Below the pieces are notes generated by a model that saw only the letters and a program-made list of their open reading frames with translations, made no database searches and was not told where the DNA came from. Position numbers and translations under genes: made by a program. From Algoriphagus sanaruensis (GTDB lineage: Bacteria > Bacteroidota > Bacteroidia > Cytophagales > Cyclobacteriaceae), in contig NZ_CP012836.1 in assembly GCF_001593605.1 (NCBI RefSeq), positions 1,488,001 to 1,552,000 of the forward strand: a stretch of 64,000 nucleotides of DNA, written 5' to 3'. Shown here piece after piece: positions 37,111 through 46,008 of this stretch; position 1 is the stretch's first letter; each line of letters starts with the position of its first letter.

Positions 37111-38748
37111 ATGAAAGGCTTCTGGATCGGATGGGTATTTTTTCTTCTGACTGGAAGCCTTTTTTCACAATCGCTTTCAGATGCGATTCGCATTCAGCTA
37201 GAAAATCCATCAAAAGAAAAAGAGTCATTAACAAAAGGGTCTTCCATTGTTCACTTTGAGGAAGTAAAAGCATATTATTCCGGAAGGAATTTTTCATCAA
37301 TTTGGTTTCAGCAAAAAAAGATCTCGCCATTGGTGAGAGAACTTCAAGCCGAGATTAAACAGTCAAAATATGATGGCTTAAAGCCTGAAACCTATCACTT
37401 AGATTTTTTAGATCATCTGCTTGCTAGCGAGGAGCAGGCGGAAAATACCCAAATCCCTTTGACGCCCGAAGACCTTTCGCAGGCGGAAATTCTTCTTACA
37501 GATGCTTTTTTTGCTCTATGTAGGGATTTGGAAATAGGGAAAATTAACTCTGTTCAGTTGAAGGCGACTTGGGGGATTCCTTTCAAAAAATCCAAAAACA
37601 CTCATGGCGCCTTATTGGATCAAGCATTCCGAGAAGGTCATCTTTTTTTTGTTTTGAATTCACTACGACCTCCAACCAAGATGTACCAAGCAGGTCGGCA
37701 ACTGATGATGGAATTAGAGAAAAAAGCTCAACTACAAGAAGATCAAAATTGGAAGCCGATCAAATTGGATCGATCTATAAAACTCGGTGATTCTCATTCC
37801 TCAGTTCCCAAAATTCGTTCACGACTCAATTTTTTGGGCTTTCCGACCTCTCTGACTGAAATCGACTCTAAAAATTACGATTCCTTACTTTTCGAACAAG
37901 TTGTGGCTTACCAGCGAAAAGAGGGGCTCTTGGATGATGGGGTCATCGGTCAAAGAACTGTTGCTTCTTTGAATGAGACGCCAATCCAAAAAATGGATAA
38001 GCTTTCGGTCAATCTCGAGCGAATGCGTTGGATCCCAAATGAATATTTCCTCAAGGATGCGATTTGGGTGAATATTCCCTCCTATCGATTACATTATCGA
38101 ACCGATCAGGACACGCTTTTCTCTACCAAAGTCATCGTCGGGATGGTAAAAAATCAGACTCCGGTATTTTCAGCCGAAATGAGCTACCTCATTTTTAGTC
38201 CGTTTTGGAATATTCCTTCCTCGATTGCAAGAAATGAAACCATCCCTGCGATCAAGAAAAATCCAAATTACCTAGAGCACAACCATATGGAGGTAATCAA
38301 TCAAAGCGGACATCCAGTCCCTAATTCCTCTATCAATTGGAATGCTAAGCCATTTCCTTTCCTGATTCGTCAAAAACCTGGGCCGGATAATGCTTTGGGC
38401 CAAGTGAAATTTATGTTTCCCAATTCTCATAATGTCTATTTGCATGATACGCCAGCTAAATCACTGTTCGATCGGGAAACTAGGACTTTTAGCCATGGAT
38501 GTATTCGGATGCAAAATCCGCGTCAATTTGCTGAATTAATTCTTGGTCAGTATCCTAACTGGAATTCAGAGAAAATTGGCGAAGCAATGAATCAAGCTGA
38601 AGAACAACGAGTAGACTTAGATCATAGGATTCCAGTCATAGTTGTCTACCTGACTTTTGGTTTGGGAGAAAAAGGGAATCCCGAGTTTTACACAGATGTA
38701 TACAATAGAGACACTGAGGTGCTTCTTCTGCTTAAATCAGTTTGGTGA
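37111..38748 (+). CDS. L,D-transpeptidase of the YcbB type
   Basis: A 545-residue exported enzyme. A signal peptide (to about residue 21) precedes the substrate-capping region. A peptidoglycan-binding domain (about 225-295, VPKIRSRLNFLGFP and YQRKEGLLDDGVIGQRT) leads to the YkuD catalytic domain with Cys464 in FSHGCIRMQNP. It forms 3-3 cross-links in peptidoglycan. It lies 15 bp after kdsA, coupling envelope sugar and wall synthesis. Its stop region overlaps the convergent second L,D-transpeptidase gene by 12 bp. Confidence 0.92.
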   Translation: MKGFWIGWVFFLLTGSLFSQSLSDAIRIQLENPSKEKESLTKGSSIVHFEEVKAYYSGRNFSSIWFQQKKISPLVRELQAEIKQSKYDGLKPETYHLDFLDHLLASEEQAENTQIPLTPEDLSQAEILLTDAFFALCRDLEIGKINSVQLKATWGIPFKKSKNTHGALLDQAFREGHLFFVLNSLRPPTKMYQAGRQLMMELEKKAQLQEDQNWKPIKLDRSIKLGDSHSSVPKIRSRLNFLGFPTSLTEIDSKNYDSLLFEQVVAYQRKEGLLDDGVIGQRTVASLNETPIQKMDKLSVNLERMRWIPNEYFLKDAIWVNIPSYRLHYRTDQDTLFSTKVIVGMVKNQTPVFSAEMSYLIFSPFWNIPSSIARNETIPAIKKNPNYLEHNHMEVINQSGHPVPNSSINWNAKPFPFLIRQKPGPDNALGQVKFMFPNSHNVYLHDTPAKSLFDRETRTFSHGCIRMQNPRQFAELILGQYPNWNSEKIGEAMNQAEEQRVDLDHRIPVIVVYLTFGLGEKGNPEFYTDVYNRDTEVLLLLKSVW

Positions 38749-39438
38749 AACTTGGAGCAGCGGAGATTTGGCTAAATAGTCACCGTCATTCCCAAAGATA
38801 AATACTACCGAACCTTCTTTGATCAAGTCAATGACCTCATTGGATAGTTCGCTTGGTACAGCTGGACATCCTAGACTTCGTCCTAATCTTCCTGACATTT
38901 TGGCTACTTCCTCACGTGCGTAGTCGGCGCCGTGAATCACAATGGCTCGATTTCTAGCCTGATCATTAAATCCTTTTTCTAATCCATCCAAGCGTAGGGA
39001 ATACCCATGCTTACCATGATACGTCTCGGCGGTCATGTAAAAACCCAAGCTGCTTTGGTAGGATTCAGGTCGGTTGGAGAATTTTTCTGCCACGAGCATT
39101 CCTGAATTTCTTCCATGGGATACTACCGTGTTCAATTCAATTTTTTGAGTTTCTAGATTAATGATCCACATGCGCTTTTCTGTGGATGGTAGGGAGAAGT
39201 CAATCAGCGTTAAAACAGGTCTTTTGATTGATTTTTCAAGTTTTTCATATCCTGAAAGGGCTTTATCTAGGACTTCTTGGCTTGGTAAATTGGAGCTGGA
39301 TTCCGCTAAAGATTCAAGCAGAATCTCACTCTCTGCTTTTGAGATTTCAATGGTTTTTTCAACGGGTTCGGGTAAGGTCGGACTGGCGAAGGTGAGGTTC
39401 CAAATCAGGGGAATGAGTACTCCTGGGTTGATCATCAT
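38737..39438 (-). CDS. Murein L,D-transpeptidase catalytic-domain family protein
   Basis: A 233-residue protein unrelated in layout to the neighbouring YcbB type. A short hydrophobic N-terminus may be a signal, followed by a helical linker and a compact catalytic domain. The probable active residues are His169 in IVIHGADYA and Cys191 in GRSLGCPAVP. The arrangement matches the small murein L,D-transpeptidase/carboxypeptidase-like family (DUF2778/YkuD relatives). It overlaps the convergent transpeptidase gene by 12 bp at the 3' end. Confidence 0.85.
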   Translation of the reverse strand: MMINPGVLIPLIWNLTFASPTLPEPVEKTIEISKAESEILLESLAESSSNLPSQEVLDKALSGYEKLEKSIKRPVLTLIDFSLPSTEKRMWIINLETQKIELNTVVSHGRNSGMLVAEKFSNRPESYQSSLGFYMTAETYHGKHGYSLRLDGLEKGFNDQARNRAIVIHGADYAREEVAKMSGRLGRSLGCPAVPSELSNEVIDLIKEGSVVFIFGNDGDYLAKSPLLQVSPN

Positions 39439-39666
39439 GGGGGATTATAGTTGGTTGGGTGAAGTTAAGCTATCTCCCAGATTGTCAAAAACTTTGCCAT
39501 GAGGGGATTCGGTAGTTTTGTCATCTTTTGTAAAGGTGAAGCCGACGGAACCAATCACGATTGATTTTGGGTTGTGGATTTGATCGGCTTTGGTGCACTA
39601 TGGGAATAGTGTTAGCTTTGCGATCCTTTGAAAAAATAACCCCTTGACTTGCAGGTCTTTGTTTTG

Positions 39667-39701
39667 TTTGTTTAAAGAATTTACATGCATTGTTAAACAA
39701 A
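39667..39701. promoter_or_regulatory. Inverted-repeat candidate operator upstream of queD-folE
   Basis: TTTGTTTAA (39667-39675) and TTAAACAAA (39693-39701) form an inverted pair with 17 bases between. The right arm also sits in a perfect short palindrome TTGTTAAACAA (39690-39700). It is 29 bp upstream of the queD ATG and could bind a dimeric regulator. No regulator gene is nearby. Confidence 0.5.
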
Positions 39702-39729
39702 AAAACAAACAGGTCTGTTCTTGTATTCG

Positions 39730-40140
39730 ATGAAAGTATCCGTGTATCGTAAGGAGCATTTCAATGCTGCCCACAGACTCTTCAATCCTGCATGGAGTGC
39801 AGAGAAAAATGAGGAGGTTTTTGGAAAATGTAATAACCCCAATTTCCACGGCCATAATTATGAATTAATCGTTCAATTAAAGGGGGAAATTGATCCTGAA
39901 ACAGGTTATGTTTATGACATGAAGGTCCTGAGTGATCTGATCAAAGAGCATGTATTAAATAAGTTTGACCATAAAAATCTAAATCTGGATACCGATGAAT
40001 TCAAAAATCTCAATCCATCAGCTGAAAATATTGCAGTGGTTATTTGGAATATTTTGAGAGAAAAAATTGATCGGAAATTCGAGCTAATGATTCGACTATA
40101 TGAAACAGAAAGAAACTTTGTTGAATACGATGGAAATTAA
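39730..40140 (+). CDS. queD: 6-carboxytetrahydropterin synthase / 6-pyruvoyl-tetrahydropterin synthase family
   Basis: A 136-residue pterin enzyme. I start at the ATG giving MKVSVYRKEH; the longer frame begins at TTG three codons earlier. Zinc ligands are His15 (FNAAHRL) and His40/His42 (NFHGHNYEL), with catalytic Cys34 in FGKCNNP. With folE next to it, it converts dihydroneopterin triphosphate to the queuosine or tetrahydrobiopterin precursor; QueD (queuosine) is the likelier role. The stop overlaps folE. Confidence 0.92.
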   Translation: MKVSVYRKEHFNAAHRLFNPAWSAEKNEEVFGKCNNPNFHGHNYELIVQLKGEIDPETGYVYDMKVLSDLIKEHVLNKFDHKNLNLDTDEFKNLNPSAENIAVVIWNILREKIDRKFELMIRLYETERNFVEYDGN

Positions 40141-40804
40141 CGTCGTGCGTGCCTCCATCGAGGAGCTAGGAGAAGACCATGTAGGAACTTCACTAGAAAC
40201 TCCACTTCGAGAAGATGCTTTCGAAATGGATGATGATTTGAAAATCGAATTGATCGAAAAGCATTTTCGAGAAATCATGCACATCATGGGACTTGATCTA
40301 AGTGATGATAGCTTGAAAGGTACACCTCATCGGGTGGCCAAAATGTATGTGAAGGAGGTTTTCAGCGGATTGAATCCGAAAAATAAACCAGCTGCCAAGC
40401 TGTTTGAAAATAAGTACAAGTACAATGAGATGCTCGTAGAGAAGGACATCACATTCCATTCTCATTGTGAGCACCATTTTGTCCCGATCTATGGAAAAGC
40501 TCATGTTGCTTATATCTCGAACGGGAATGTTATCGGGCTTTCAAAAATCAACCGAATTGTTCAATATTTCGCCAAAAGACCTCAAGTTCAAGAGCGTTTG
40601 ACGATGCAGATTGGGAATGAACTTAAAGAAGCCTTAGGCACTGAAGATGTAGCTGTCATCTTGGATGCATATCATATGTGTGTGAGTTCAAGAGGTGTAA
40701 ATGATACCAATAGCTCAACAGTTACTGCATTTTATTCCGGAAAATTTGAGCGGGATGAGCAGAGCCGAAATGAGTTTATGAAATATATCCAGCTCGAAAA
40801 ATAA
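40130..40804 (+). CDS. folE: GTP cyclohydrolase I
   Basis: Opens the GTP ring to make dihydroneopterin triphosphate, feeding folate and queuosine. The chosen ATG gives MEINVVRASI and a 224-residue protein, close to E. coli FolE (222). The longer frame starts 10 codons earlier inside queD. Zinc ligands Cys113 and His116 lie in HSHCEHHFVP, with the third Cys in YHMCVSSRG near 184. It overlaps queD by 11 bp and ends at a strong terminator. Confidence 0.96.
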   Translation: MEINVVRASIEELGEDHVGTSLETPLREDAFEMDDDLKIELIEKHFREIMHIMGLDLSDDSLKGTPHRVAKMYVKEVFSGLNPKNKPAAKLFENKYKYNEMLVEKDITFHSHCEHHFVPIYGKAHVAYISNGNVIGLSKINRIVQYFAKRPQVQERLTMQIGNELKEALGTEDVAVILDAYHMCVSSRGVNDTNSSTVTAFYSGKFERDEQSRNEFMKYIQLEK

Positions 40805-40831
40805 AGAGCTGATTTTCTGCTAAACCAACAC

Positions 40832-40861
40832 AAACCCTTCCTCCTCAGGAAGGGTTTTTTT
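40832..40861 (+). terminator. Terminator after folE
   Basis: Perfect 11-bp stem AAACCCTTCCT / AGGAAGGGTTT with a 4-base loop and a T run of seven, 28 bp after the stop. Confidence 0.9.
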
Positions 40862-40919
40862 GTAACAAAAACAAACATTTTTTGCCGATTTCGATTGTAT
40901 TGGAAATTGAAAAACAAGA

Positions 40920-41600
40920 ATGGAAAATAAAAATTTTGTGCTGATCGGTGGGAATTCAGGAATCGGGAAAGCAGTTGCTGCTCAGCTTCGAGAAGCGGGT
41001 GCGAATCTCTTTCTGTATTCAAAAAGTGGAAATGGAACCCAAGCGATAGACATTACTCAAGATTTCGAACAGCTTCCTGGTTTGCCAGAAGTTATTGATG
41101 GAGTGGTCTATTGTCCAGGAACAATTCAATTGAAACCGTTTCATCGATTGAGTATTGCTGATTTTAAGCACGAAATGGAAGTGAATTTTTTTGGCGCAGT
41201 TCGAGTCCTTCAAGCTTGCTTGAAAGGTTTGAAAAAATCGGGTTCACCATCTGTGGTTTTATATAGTACGGTAGCTGTAGAAACAGGAATGGGTTTTCAC
41301 GCAGGTATTGCTTCTGCCAAAGGAGCTATCGAAGGACTTACCCGTTCACTAGCCGCAGAATGGGCTCCTTCCAAAATCAGAGTGAATGCCATTGCTCCAT
41401 CGTTAACAGAAACACCGCTTGCTGCTGCGCTTTTGGGAACTCCAGAAAAAAAAGAGGCTTCGGATAAGAGACACCCTTTGGGAAGAATAGGTACACCCGA
41501 AGACATTGCAGAGGCGACTGTATTTTTGTTGTCAGAAAAATCATCCTGGATGACAGGACAGATTCTTCATCTGGATGGTGGAATGTCCAACCTAAAATAA
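40920..41600 (+). CDS. Short-chain dehydrogenase-like protein lacking the catalytic Tyr
   Basis: A 226-residue Rossmann-fold protein. GGNSGIGKA (10-18) binds the nucleotide, and the catalytic Ser116 (YSTVA) and Lys134 are present. The residue four before Lys, normally Tyr (YxxxK), is Ile130 (GIASAK). SLAAEWAPSKIRVNAIAP and the C-terminal MTGQILHLDGGMSNL are standard. It may use a different acid/base or be non-catalytic. It is alone between folE and a small coiled-coil gene. Confidence 0.88.
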   Translation: MENKNFVLIGGNSGIGKAVAAQLREAGANLFLYSKSGNGTQAIDITQDFEQLPGLPEVIDGVVYCPGTIQLKPFHRLSIADFKHEMEVNFFGAVRVLQACLKGLKKSGSPSVVLYSTVAVETGMGFHAGIASAKGAIEGLTRSLAAEWAPSKIRVNAIAPSLTETPLAAALLGTPEKKEASDKRHPLGRIGTPEDIAEATVFLLSEKSSWMTGQILHLDGGMSNLK

Positions 41601-41669
41601 TTCAAAACAATTTCCCTACACAATTTGTCTGAATTGCGGGTACGGTCCCGAGATGAACGAGCTGTGAAT

Positions 41670-41933
41670 ATGAAGACTCCCCCTGAATCGTTCCTGTTGT
41701 TTAAGGAAGAATTGAGGAAAGCCCAACTCGAGAAAGAGCGGCTTAAGCAATACTATGAAGAAAAATTGGCGGAGGTCAATCAAGAGCTCCATCGCTTGAA
41801 AGAGCAAATTCATTCTCAGCAGGAAATGATGAGGACGACCTTGGAGTATGCTTCCAATTTGGAAGTGCGCCTTACTCAGGTGAAAGAAGATGTAGCTCAT
41901 GCTACCAGCAAAAACCGGGATTCCATCTATTAA
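41670..41933 (+). CDS. Small coiled-coil protein
   Basis: An 87-residue hydrophilic protein, almost all one long helix with heptads (EELRKAQLEKERLKQYYEEK). I start at the ATG giving MKTPPESF; the longer frame begins at TTG 15 codons earlier. The function is unknown. It is the first of a tight rightward group running to the MBL exonuclease. Confidence 0.72.
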   Translation: MKTPPESFLLFKEELRKAQLEKERLKQYYEEKLAEVNQELHRLKEQIHSQQEMMRTTLEYASNLEVRLTQVKEDVAHATSKNRDSIY

Positions 41934-41949
41934 TTACCCCACGAAAGCC

Positions 41950-42393
41950 ATGAACCATACGCTTAACTCTTCAGAAATTCAGGATTTTGACCTTGCCTTA
42001 GACCTGCGTTACGCTCAAGTTTGGGTAAGCCAAGAACTGAAGACAATCATTTGTCAATTGACTGCTGATTATGTCCCGATAGAGGATTTCAAAGAGACTT
42101 TCCTGCAGATTTCTGAAATCGTTAAAAAGGGCGAGTTCGAGAAGTTTATTTTTGATAAGCGTGCCCTCAGAGCATTTCATCAGCCCACCATGGAATGGTA
42201 CTTTATTCATTGGAAAAAAGATATGCTTTCCTATGGGATCAAGACCCATCGAAAAATTCTTCCTTCCGAAAAATGGTTTGAAAAAATGGTTCAAATCGCG
42301 AAGGATCAAATTCTTCAGACTTATCCAGATCATATCATCGACCAGCTGGATATCAAATATTGCGATTCCATTGAGGAAGCTGTTGCCCTATGA
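41950..42393 (+). CDS. Hypothetical protein, 147 aa
   Basis: A cytoplasmic protein of 147 residues. The chosen ATG (MNHTLNSSEI) removes overlap with the preceding coiled-coil gene. It alternates beta strands and helices, with FEKFIFDKRALRAF and THRKILPSEKWFEK. It is faintly reminiscent of small STAS/SpoIIAA-like folds, but no signature residues are present. It ends 4 bp into the flavin-reductase gene (ATGATG), so the two are coupled. Confidence 0.7.
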   Translation: MNHTLNSSEIQDFDLALDLRYAQVWVSQELKTIICQLTADYVPIEDFKETFLQISEIVKKGEFEKFIFDKRALRAFHQPTMEWYFIHWKKDMLSYGIKTHRKILPSEKWFEKMVQIAKDQILQTYPDHIIDQLDIKYCDSIEEAVAL

Positions 42394-43019
42394 TGCGTCA
42401 CATAGTCCATGAGCAATTGATGAATGAAGATTCTTTTTTTAGAAGGAATCTTGTCAATTGTCTTTCAGGGTATAAAAGCCTGAATCTCATTGGGACTAGA
42501 AATGAACATGGGAAAGCCAACTTGGCTCCTTTTTCTCAGGTATTTCATATTGGTGCGGCACCTCCTTTGGTTGGGATTCTTTTTCGCCCTCACACAGTCA
42601 AGCGGGATACACTGGAAAATATTCTTCAATCAAAATACTTTACTCTTAATCACGTAACTCCTGAAATGTACAGGCAGGCGCACTGGACTGCTGCCAATTG
42701 GGAAGAAAGTGAATTTGAAGGAACAGGGCTTACTGAAGAATTTAAAGTGGATTTTTTTGCTCCATTCGTGAAGGGAAGTCCGGTTCAACTTGGTTGTTCT
42801 TTGGTAGAAACCCAGACACTTCAAATCAATCAAACAGTACTATTGATCGGAAGTATTGATCAAATCTTTGTAGAGGAAAAAGGACTGAGAGCCGATGGTT
42901 CCTTAGACTTGAATATCCTGGAGACTGTCACAGTAAGTGGATTAGACGAATACCATGTTGGTGAAAAGTTAGGTAGATTGGCGTTTCCAAAGCCAGGAAT
43001 TGAACCTGCTGAAATCTGA
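42390..43019 (+). CDS. Flavin reductase-like FMN-binding protein
   Basis: A 209-residue protein of the flavin reductase-like family. It opens with the NLVNCLSGYKSLNLIGT segment and has HIGAAPPLVGILFRPHTVKRDTLENI, the FMN phosphate region. The enzyme substrate is unknown; family members reduce flavins or are flavin-binding oxidases. It overlaps its neighbours at both ends and is part of the 41670-44049 group. Confidence 0.85.
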   Translation: MMRHIVHEQLMNEDSFFRRNLVNCLSGYKSLNLIGTRNEHGKANLAPFSQVFHIGAAPPLVGILFRPHTVKRDTLENILQSKYFTLNHVTPEMYRQAHWTAANWEESEFEGTGLTEEFKVDFFAPFVKGSPVQLGCSLVETQTLQINQTVLLIGSIDQIFVEEKGLRADGSLDLNILETVTVSGLDEYHVGEKLGRLAFPKPGIEPAEI

Positions 43020-43053
43020 ATATTCTCGATCTCAAACTGAGTTTTACCTTCAT

Positions 43054-44049
43054 TTGCAACTCCTAGAACTTACAGATTCTGGACTTTTTTGTCCTCCTGC
43101 AGGGGTTTTTATAGATCCTTGGAGACCGGTCGATCGGGCGGTGATTACTCATGCGCATTCAGATCATGCCCGCTGGGGAATGAAGCATTACCTCGCACAT
43201 AAAGATTCAGCTGAAGTAATGAAGCTTCGGCTAGGTGGTGAAATCAGTCTTCACACACTCGATTATCAAGAAAAACTGGACATACACGGAGTCAAAATCA
43301 GTCTTCATCCGGCTGGTCATATTCCCGGTTCGGCGCAGGTGAGATTGGAATTTCAAGGCAAAGTAGCCGTGGTAAGCGGAGATTACAAAGTCGAAAATGA
43401 CGGCCTTTGTGCACCTTTCGAACCTGTCAAATGCCATGAATTTGTCTCCGAATGTACCTTTGGTCTACCGATTTATAAATGGGAATCACAAACTGAAATT
43501 TTCTCTCAAATCAATTCCTGGTGGAAAGAAAATGCCGCAGAGGGTCGAAATTCAGTGCTTTTTGCCTATTCCCTTGGAAAAGCCCAACGTATCCTTCAAA
43601 ATCTAAATCGAGAGATTGGAGAGGTTTTCGTACATGGTGCCATCTGGAATACCAACCAAGCTCTAATTTCAAATGGAATTCCGATTTGGGATGTACCGAA
43701 GGTAACTCAAGATTTGCCAAAAAGTAGATTTAATGGGGCCTTGATCATAGCCCCTCCTTCCGCCTATGGAACGCCCTGGATGAAACGGTTTTCTCCATTT
43801 CGAACTGGGATTTGCTCGGGTTGGATGGCTGTTCGAGGGGCAAGAAGGAGAAGAGCGGCAGACCGTGGATTCGTCCTTTCAGATCATGCCGATTGGGAGG
43901 GTTTGATTTCTGCGATTATGGCTACAGAAGCCGAAAGGGTTTATCTCACCCATGGAAGTACGGCTTCATTTGGCCGGTTTCTTCAGGAAGAAAAGGGAAT
44001 TGATGCAGTGGAACTACAGACCCTTTTTGGAGTAGAAGAAGTGGAATAA
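43054..44049 (+). CDS. Ligase-associated DNA exonuclease, MBL fold
   Basis: A metallo-beta-lactamase-fold nuclease (about 331 residues). The opening TDSGLFCPPAGVFIDPWRPVDRAVITHAHSDHARWG (segment split) carries the HxHxDH metal site, with HPAGHIPGSAQV and LSDHADWEGL further on. It resembles exonucleases that accompany ATP-dependent DNA ligase. The likely start is TTG at 43054; an earlier TTG at 43000 would overlap the previous gene by 20 bp. No ligase or helicase partner gene is next to it. Confidence 0.85.
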   Translation: MQLLELTDSGLFCPPAGVFIDPWRPVDRAVITHAHSDHARWGMKHYLAHKDSAEVMKLRLGGEISLHTLDYQEKLDIHGVKISLHPAGHIPGSAQVRLEFQGKVAVVSGDYKVENDGLCAPFEPVKCHEFVSECTFGLPIYKWESQTEIFSQINSWWKENAAEGRNSVLFAYSLGKAQRILQNLNREIGEVFVHGAIWNTNQALISNGIPIWDVPKVTQDLPKSRFNGALIIAPPSAYGTPWMKRFSPFRTGICSGWMAVRGARRRRAADRGFVLSDHADWEGLISAIMATEAERVYLTHGSTASFGRFLQEEKGIDAVELQTLFGVEEVE

Positions 44050-44303
44050 GACTGGTTGGTAAAATGGAATAATTTCTAAATTGGAAAATCATGAATCCAA
44101 GCAATAATATCCATTATCCTACCATTCCCCCATATTTTTGAAAAGCTATTTCCAAAACATATTCAAAGAGGATGTGCAGAAAACGGTTGTAAACGGCCTT
44201 AAACTCAAGCCCAATAAATTCTTTTACTTGTCATTAATTAATTGATTGTCATAATTTTAAAAACTTTCAATCCTTCAATTTTTTAATCTTTCCCCAAATT
44301 TTC

Positions 44304-44344
44304 TTTGCCGTATTTCTGCAAGCGGTCAGAGCTTCTTACCTTTG
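44304..44344 (+). promoter_or_regulatory. Candidate near-leaderless promoter of guaA
   Basis: TACCTTTG (44337-44344) fits TANNTTTG exactly and ends 3 bp before the guaA ATG. A TTTG lies upstream at 44304-44307 but at 29-bp spacing, longer than ideal. The mRNA would be almost leaderless. Confidence 0.45.
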
Positions 44345-44347
44345 CGC

Positions 44348-45877
44348 ATGGCAGAACAAATCCTAATCCTCGATTTCGGTTCTCAGTACACCCAACTCAT
44401 CGCCCGAAGAGTCAGAGAACTGAATGTTTACTGTGAAATTCACCCTTACAATAAGGTTCCCGAAATCACTTCAGATATCAAAGGAATCATCCTTTCAGGC
44501 TCTCCGTGTTCAGTGAGAGATGAAGGTGCTCCGGATGTGGATACCGACTCATTCAGAGGTAAGCTACCCGTACTTGGAGTATGCTATGGAGCGCAATTGT
44601 TAGCCAGTAAATATGGAGGAGAGGTGCTTCCATCTACCATTCGTGAGTACGGAAGAGCCAACTTGGACCATATCGATTTGCACCATGATTTGTTGAAAGA
44701 AATGACGCATGGTTCGCAAGTGTGGATGTCTCATGGTGATACTATCAAGGAACTTCCTGCTGGTTTTGAAGTAATTGCCAGTACCTCATCCGTTCGAGTG
44801 GCAGCATTTAAGGTAGAGGGAGAAAAAACCTATGGAATCCAGTTTCACCCGGAAGTGACTCACTCTTTGGAAGGGAAAAACCTTCTCAGAAACTTCGTGG
44901 TGGGAATTTGCGGATGTTCTCAGGATTGGACATCGGATACGTTTATCGACGCTACGGTTTCTGATTTGAAAAAGAAAATCGGAACCGATAAAGTAGTCAT
45001 GGGCCTTTCTGGAGGGGTGGATTCATCAGTTGCGGCGACCTTGATCCACCGAGCGATTGGCGATCAGCTGACCTGCGTGTTTGTGGATAATGGACTGCTT
45101 CGCAAAAATGAGTTTGAAGAAGTCCTTGACTCTTACAAGCACATGGGTTTGAATGTGATTGGCGTTGATGCTAAGCAGCGTTTTTATGATGCACTTGCTG
45201 GATTAACTGATCCAGAGGCGAAGAGAAAAGCGATCGGAAGAGTTTTCATTGAAGTTTTTGATGACGAAGCGCACAAAATTGACGGAGTGAAATGGCTGGG
45301 CCAAGGGACCATTTATCCAGATGTGATCGAATCGGTTTCTGTCAAAGGACCTTCTGCCACTATTAAGTCACATCACAACGTGGGAGGACTACCTGATTTC
45401 ATGAAGTTATCGGTTGTTGAACCTCTCAATACCTTATTTAAAGACGAAGTTCGGGAAGTAGGCCGTGCTTTGGAGATTCCAGAGACTATTATCGGTCGCC
45501 ATCCTTTCCCAGGTCCGGGTCTTGCAATTCGAATCTTGGGAGATATCACTGAAGAAAAAGTGAAAACACTTCAAGAAGTGGATTACATATTTATCAAAGG
45601 CCTCAAAGATCATGGGCTTTATGACCAAGTTTGGCAAGCAGGCGCCATTCTATTACCTATCCAATCTGTGGGGGTAATGGGAGACGAAAGAACGTATGAG
45701 CGAGTCGTAGCCCTCCGCGCTGTTGGGTCGGTGGACGGAATGACAGCAGACTGGATTCATTTACCGTATGAGTTCCTGGGCAAAATGTCGAATGAAATCA
45801 TCAATCGAGTAAAAGGAGTTAATCGCGTGGTGTATGACATTTCATCCAAGCCACCAGCAACCATTGAATGGGAATAA
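44348..45877 (+). CDS. guaA: GMP synthase (glutamine-hydrolysing)
   Basis: Converts XMP to GMP in the cytoplasm. I use the ATG giving [13 protein letters not shown]; the longer frame only adds a TTG-start and Arg. The N-terminal amidotransferase has Cys79 (GVCYGAQ) and FHPEVTHS. The ATP pyrophosphatase domain carries [10 protein letters not shown], and the C-terminal dimerisation domain ends KPPATIEWE. The length of 509 residues is standard. It stands alone with its own terminator. Confidence 0.97.
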   Translation: MAEQILILDFGSQYTQLIARRVRELNVYCEIHPYNKVPEITSDIKGIILSGSPCSVRDEGAPDVDTDSFRGKLPVLGVCYGAQLLASKYGGEVLPSTIREYGRANLDHIDLHHDLLKEMTHGSQVWMSHGDTIKELPAGFEVIASTSSVRVAAFKVEGEKTYGIQFHPEVTHSLEGKNLLRNFVVGICGCSQDWTSDTFIDATVSDLKKKIGTDKVVMGLSGGVDSSVAATLIHRAIGDQLTCVFVDNGLLRKNEFEEVLDSYKHMGLNVIGVDAKQRFYDALAGLTDPEAKRKAIGRVFIEVFDDEAHKIDGVKWLGQGTIYPDVIESVSVKGPSATIKSHHNVGGLPDFMKLSVVEPLNTLFKDEVREVGRALEIPETIIGRHPFPGPGLAIRILGDITEEKVKTLQEVDYIFIKGLKDHGLYDQVWQAGAILLPIQSVGVMGDERTYERVVALRAVGSVDGMTADWIHLPYEFLGKMSNEIINRVKGVNRVVYDISSKPPATIEWE

Positions 45878-45890
45878 TTCAATCATTTTC

Positions 45891-45918
45891 AAAAACCCGG
45901 GGCCTAGCTTCGGGTTTT
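45891..45918 (+). terminator. Terminator after guaA
   Basis: 8-bp stem AAAACCCG / CGGGTTTT flanking an 11-base loop, followed by T-rich sequence, 14 bp after the stop codon. Confidence 0.72.
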
Positions 45919-45944
45919 CGTTTTCCAAGCAACTTGGTCTAATC

Positions 45945-45974
45945 TTTGGGTTTGGAAATAATGCCTTAAATTTG
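45945..45974 (+). promoter_or_regulatory. Promoter of the PBP-hemL-YffB operon
   Basis: TTTG (45945-45948), 18 bases, then TAAATTTG (45967-45974). Both boxes match the Bacteroidota consensus, with spacing one short of ideal. The start codon of the next gene is 34 bp downstream. Confidence 0.65.
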
Positions 45975-46008
45975 AGTTCTAGAAATTGAGAATCCTTGCT
46001 CCCTATCC

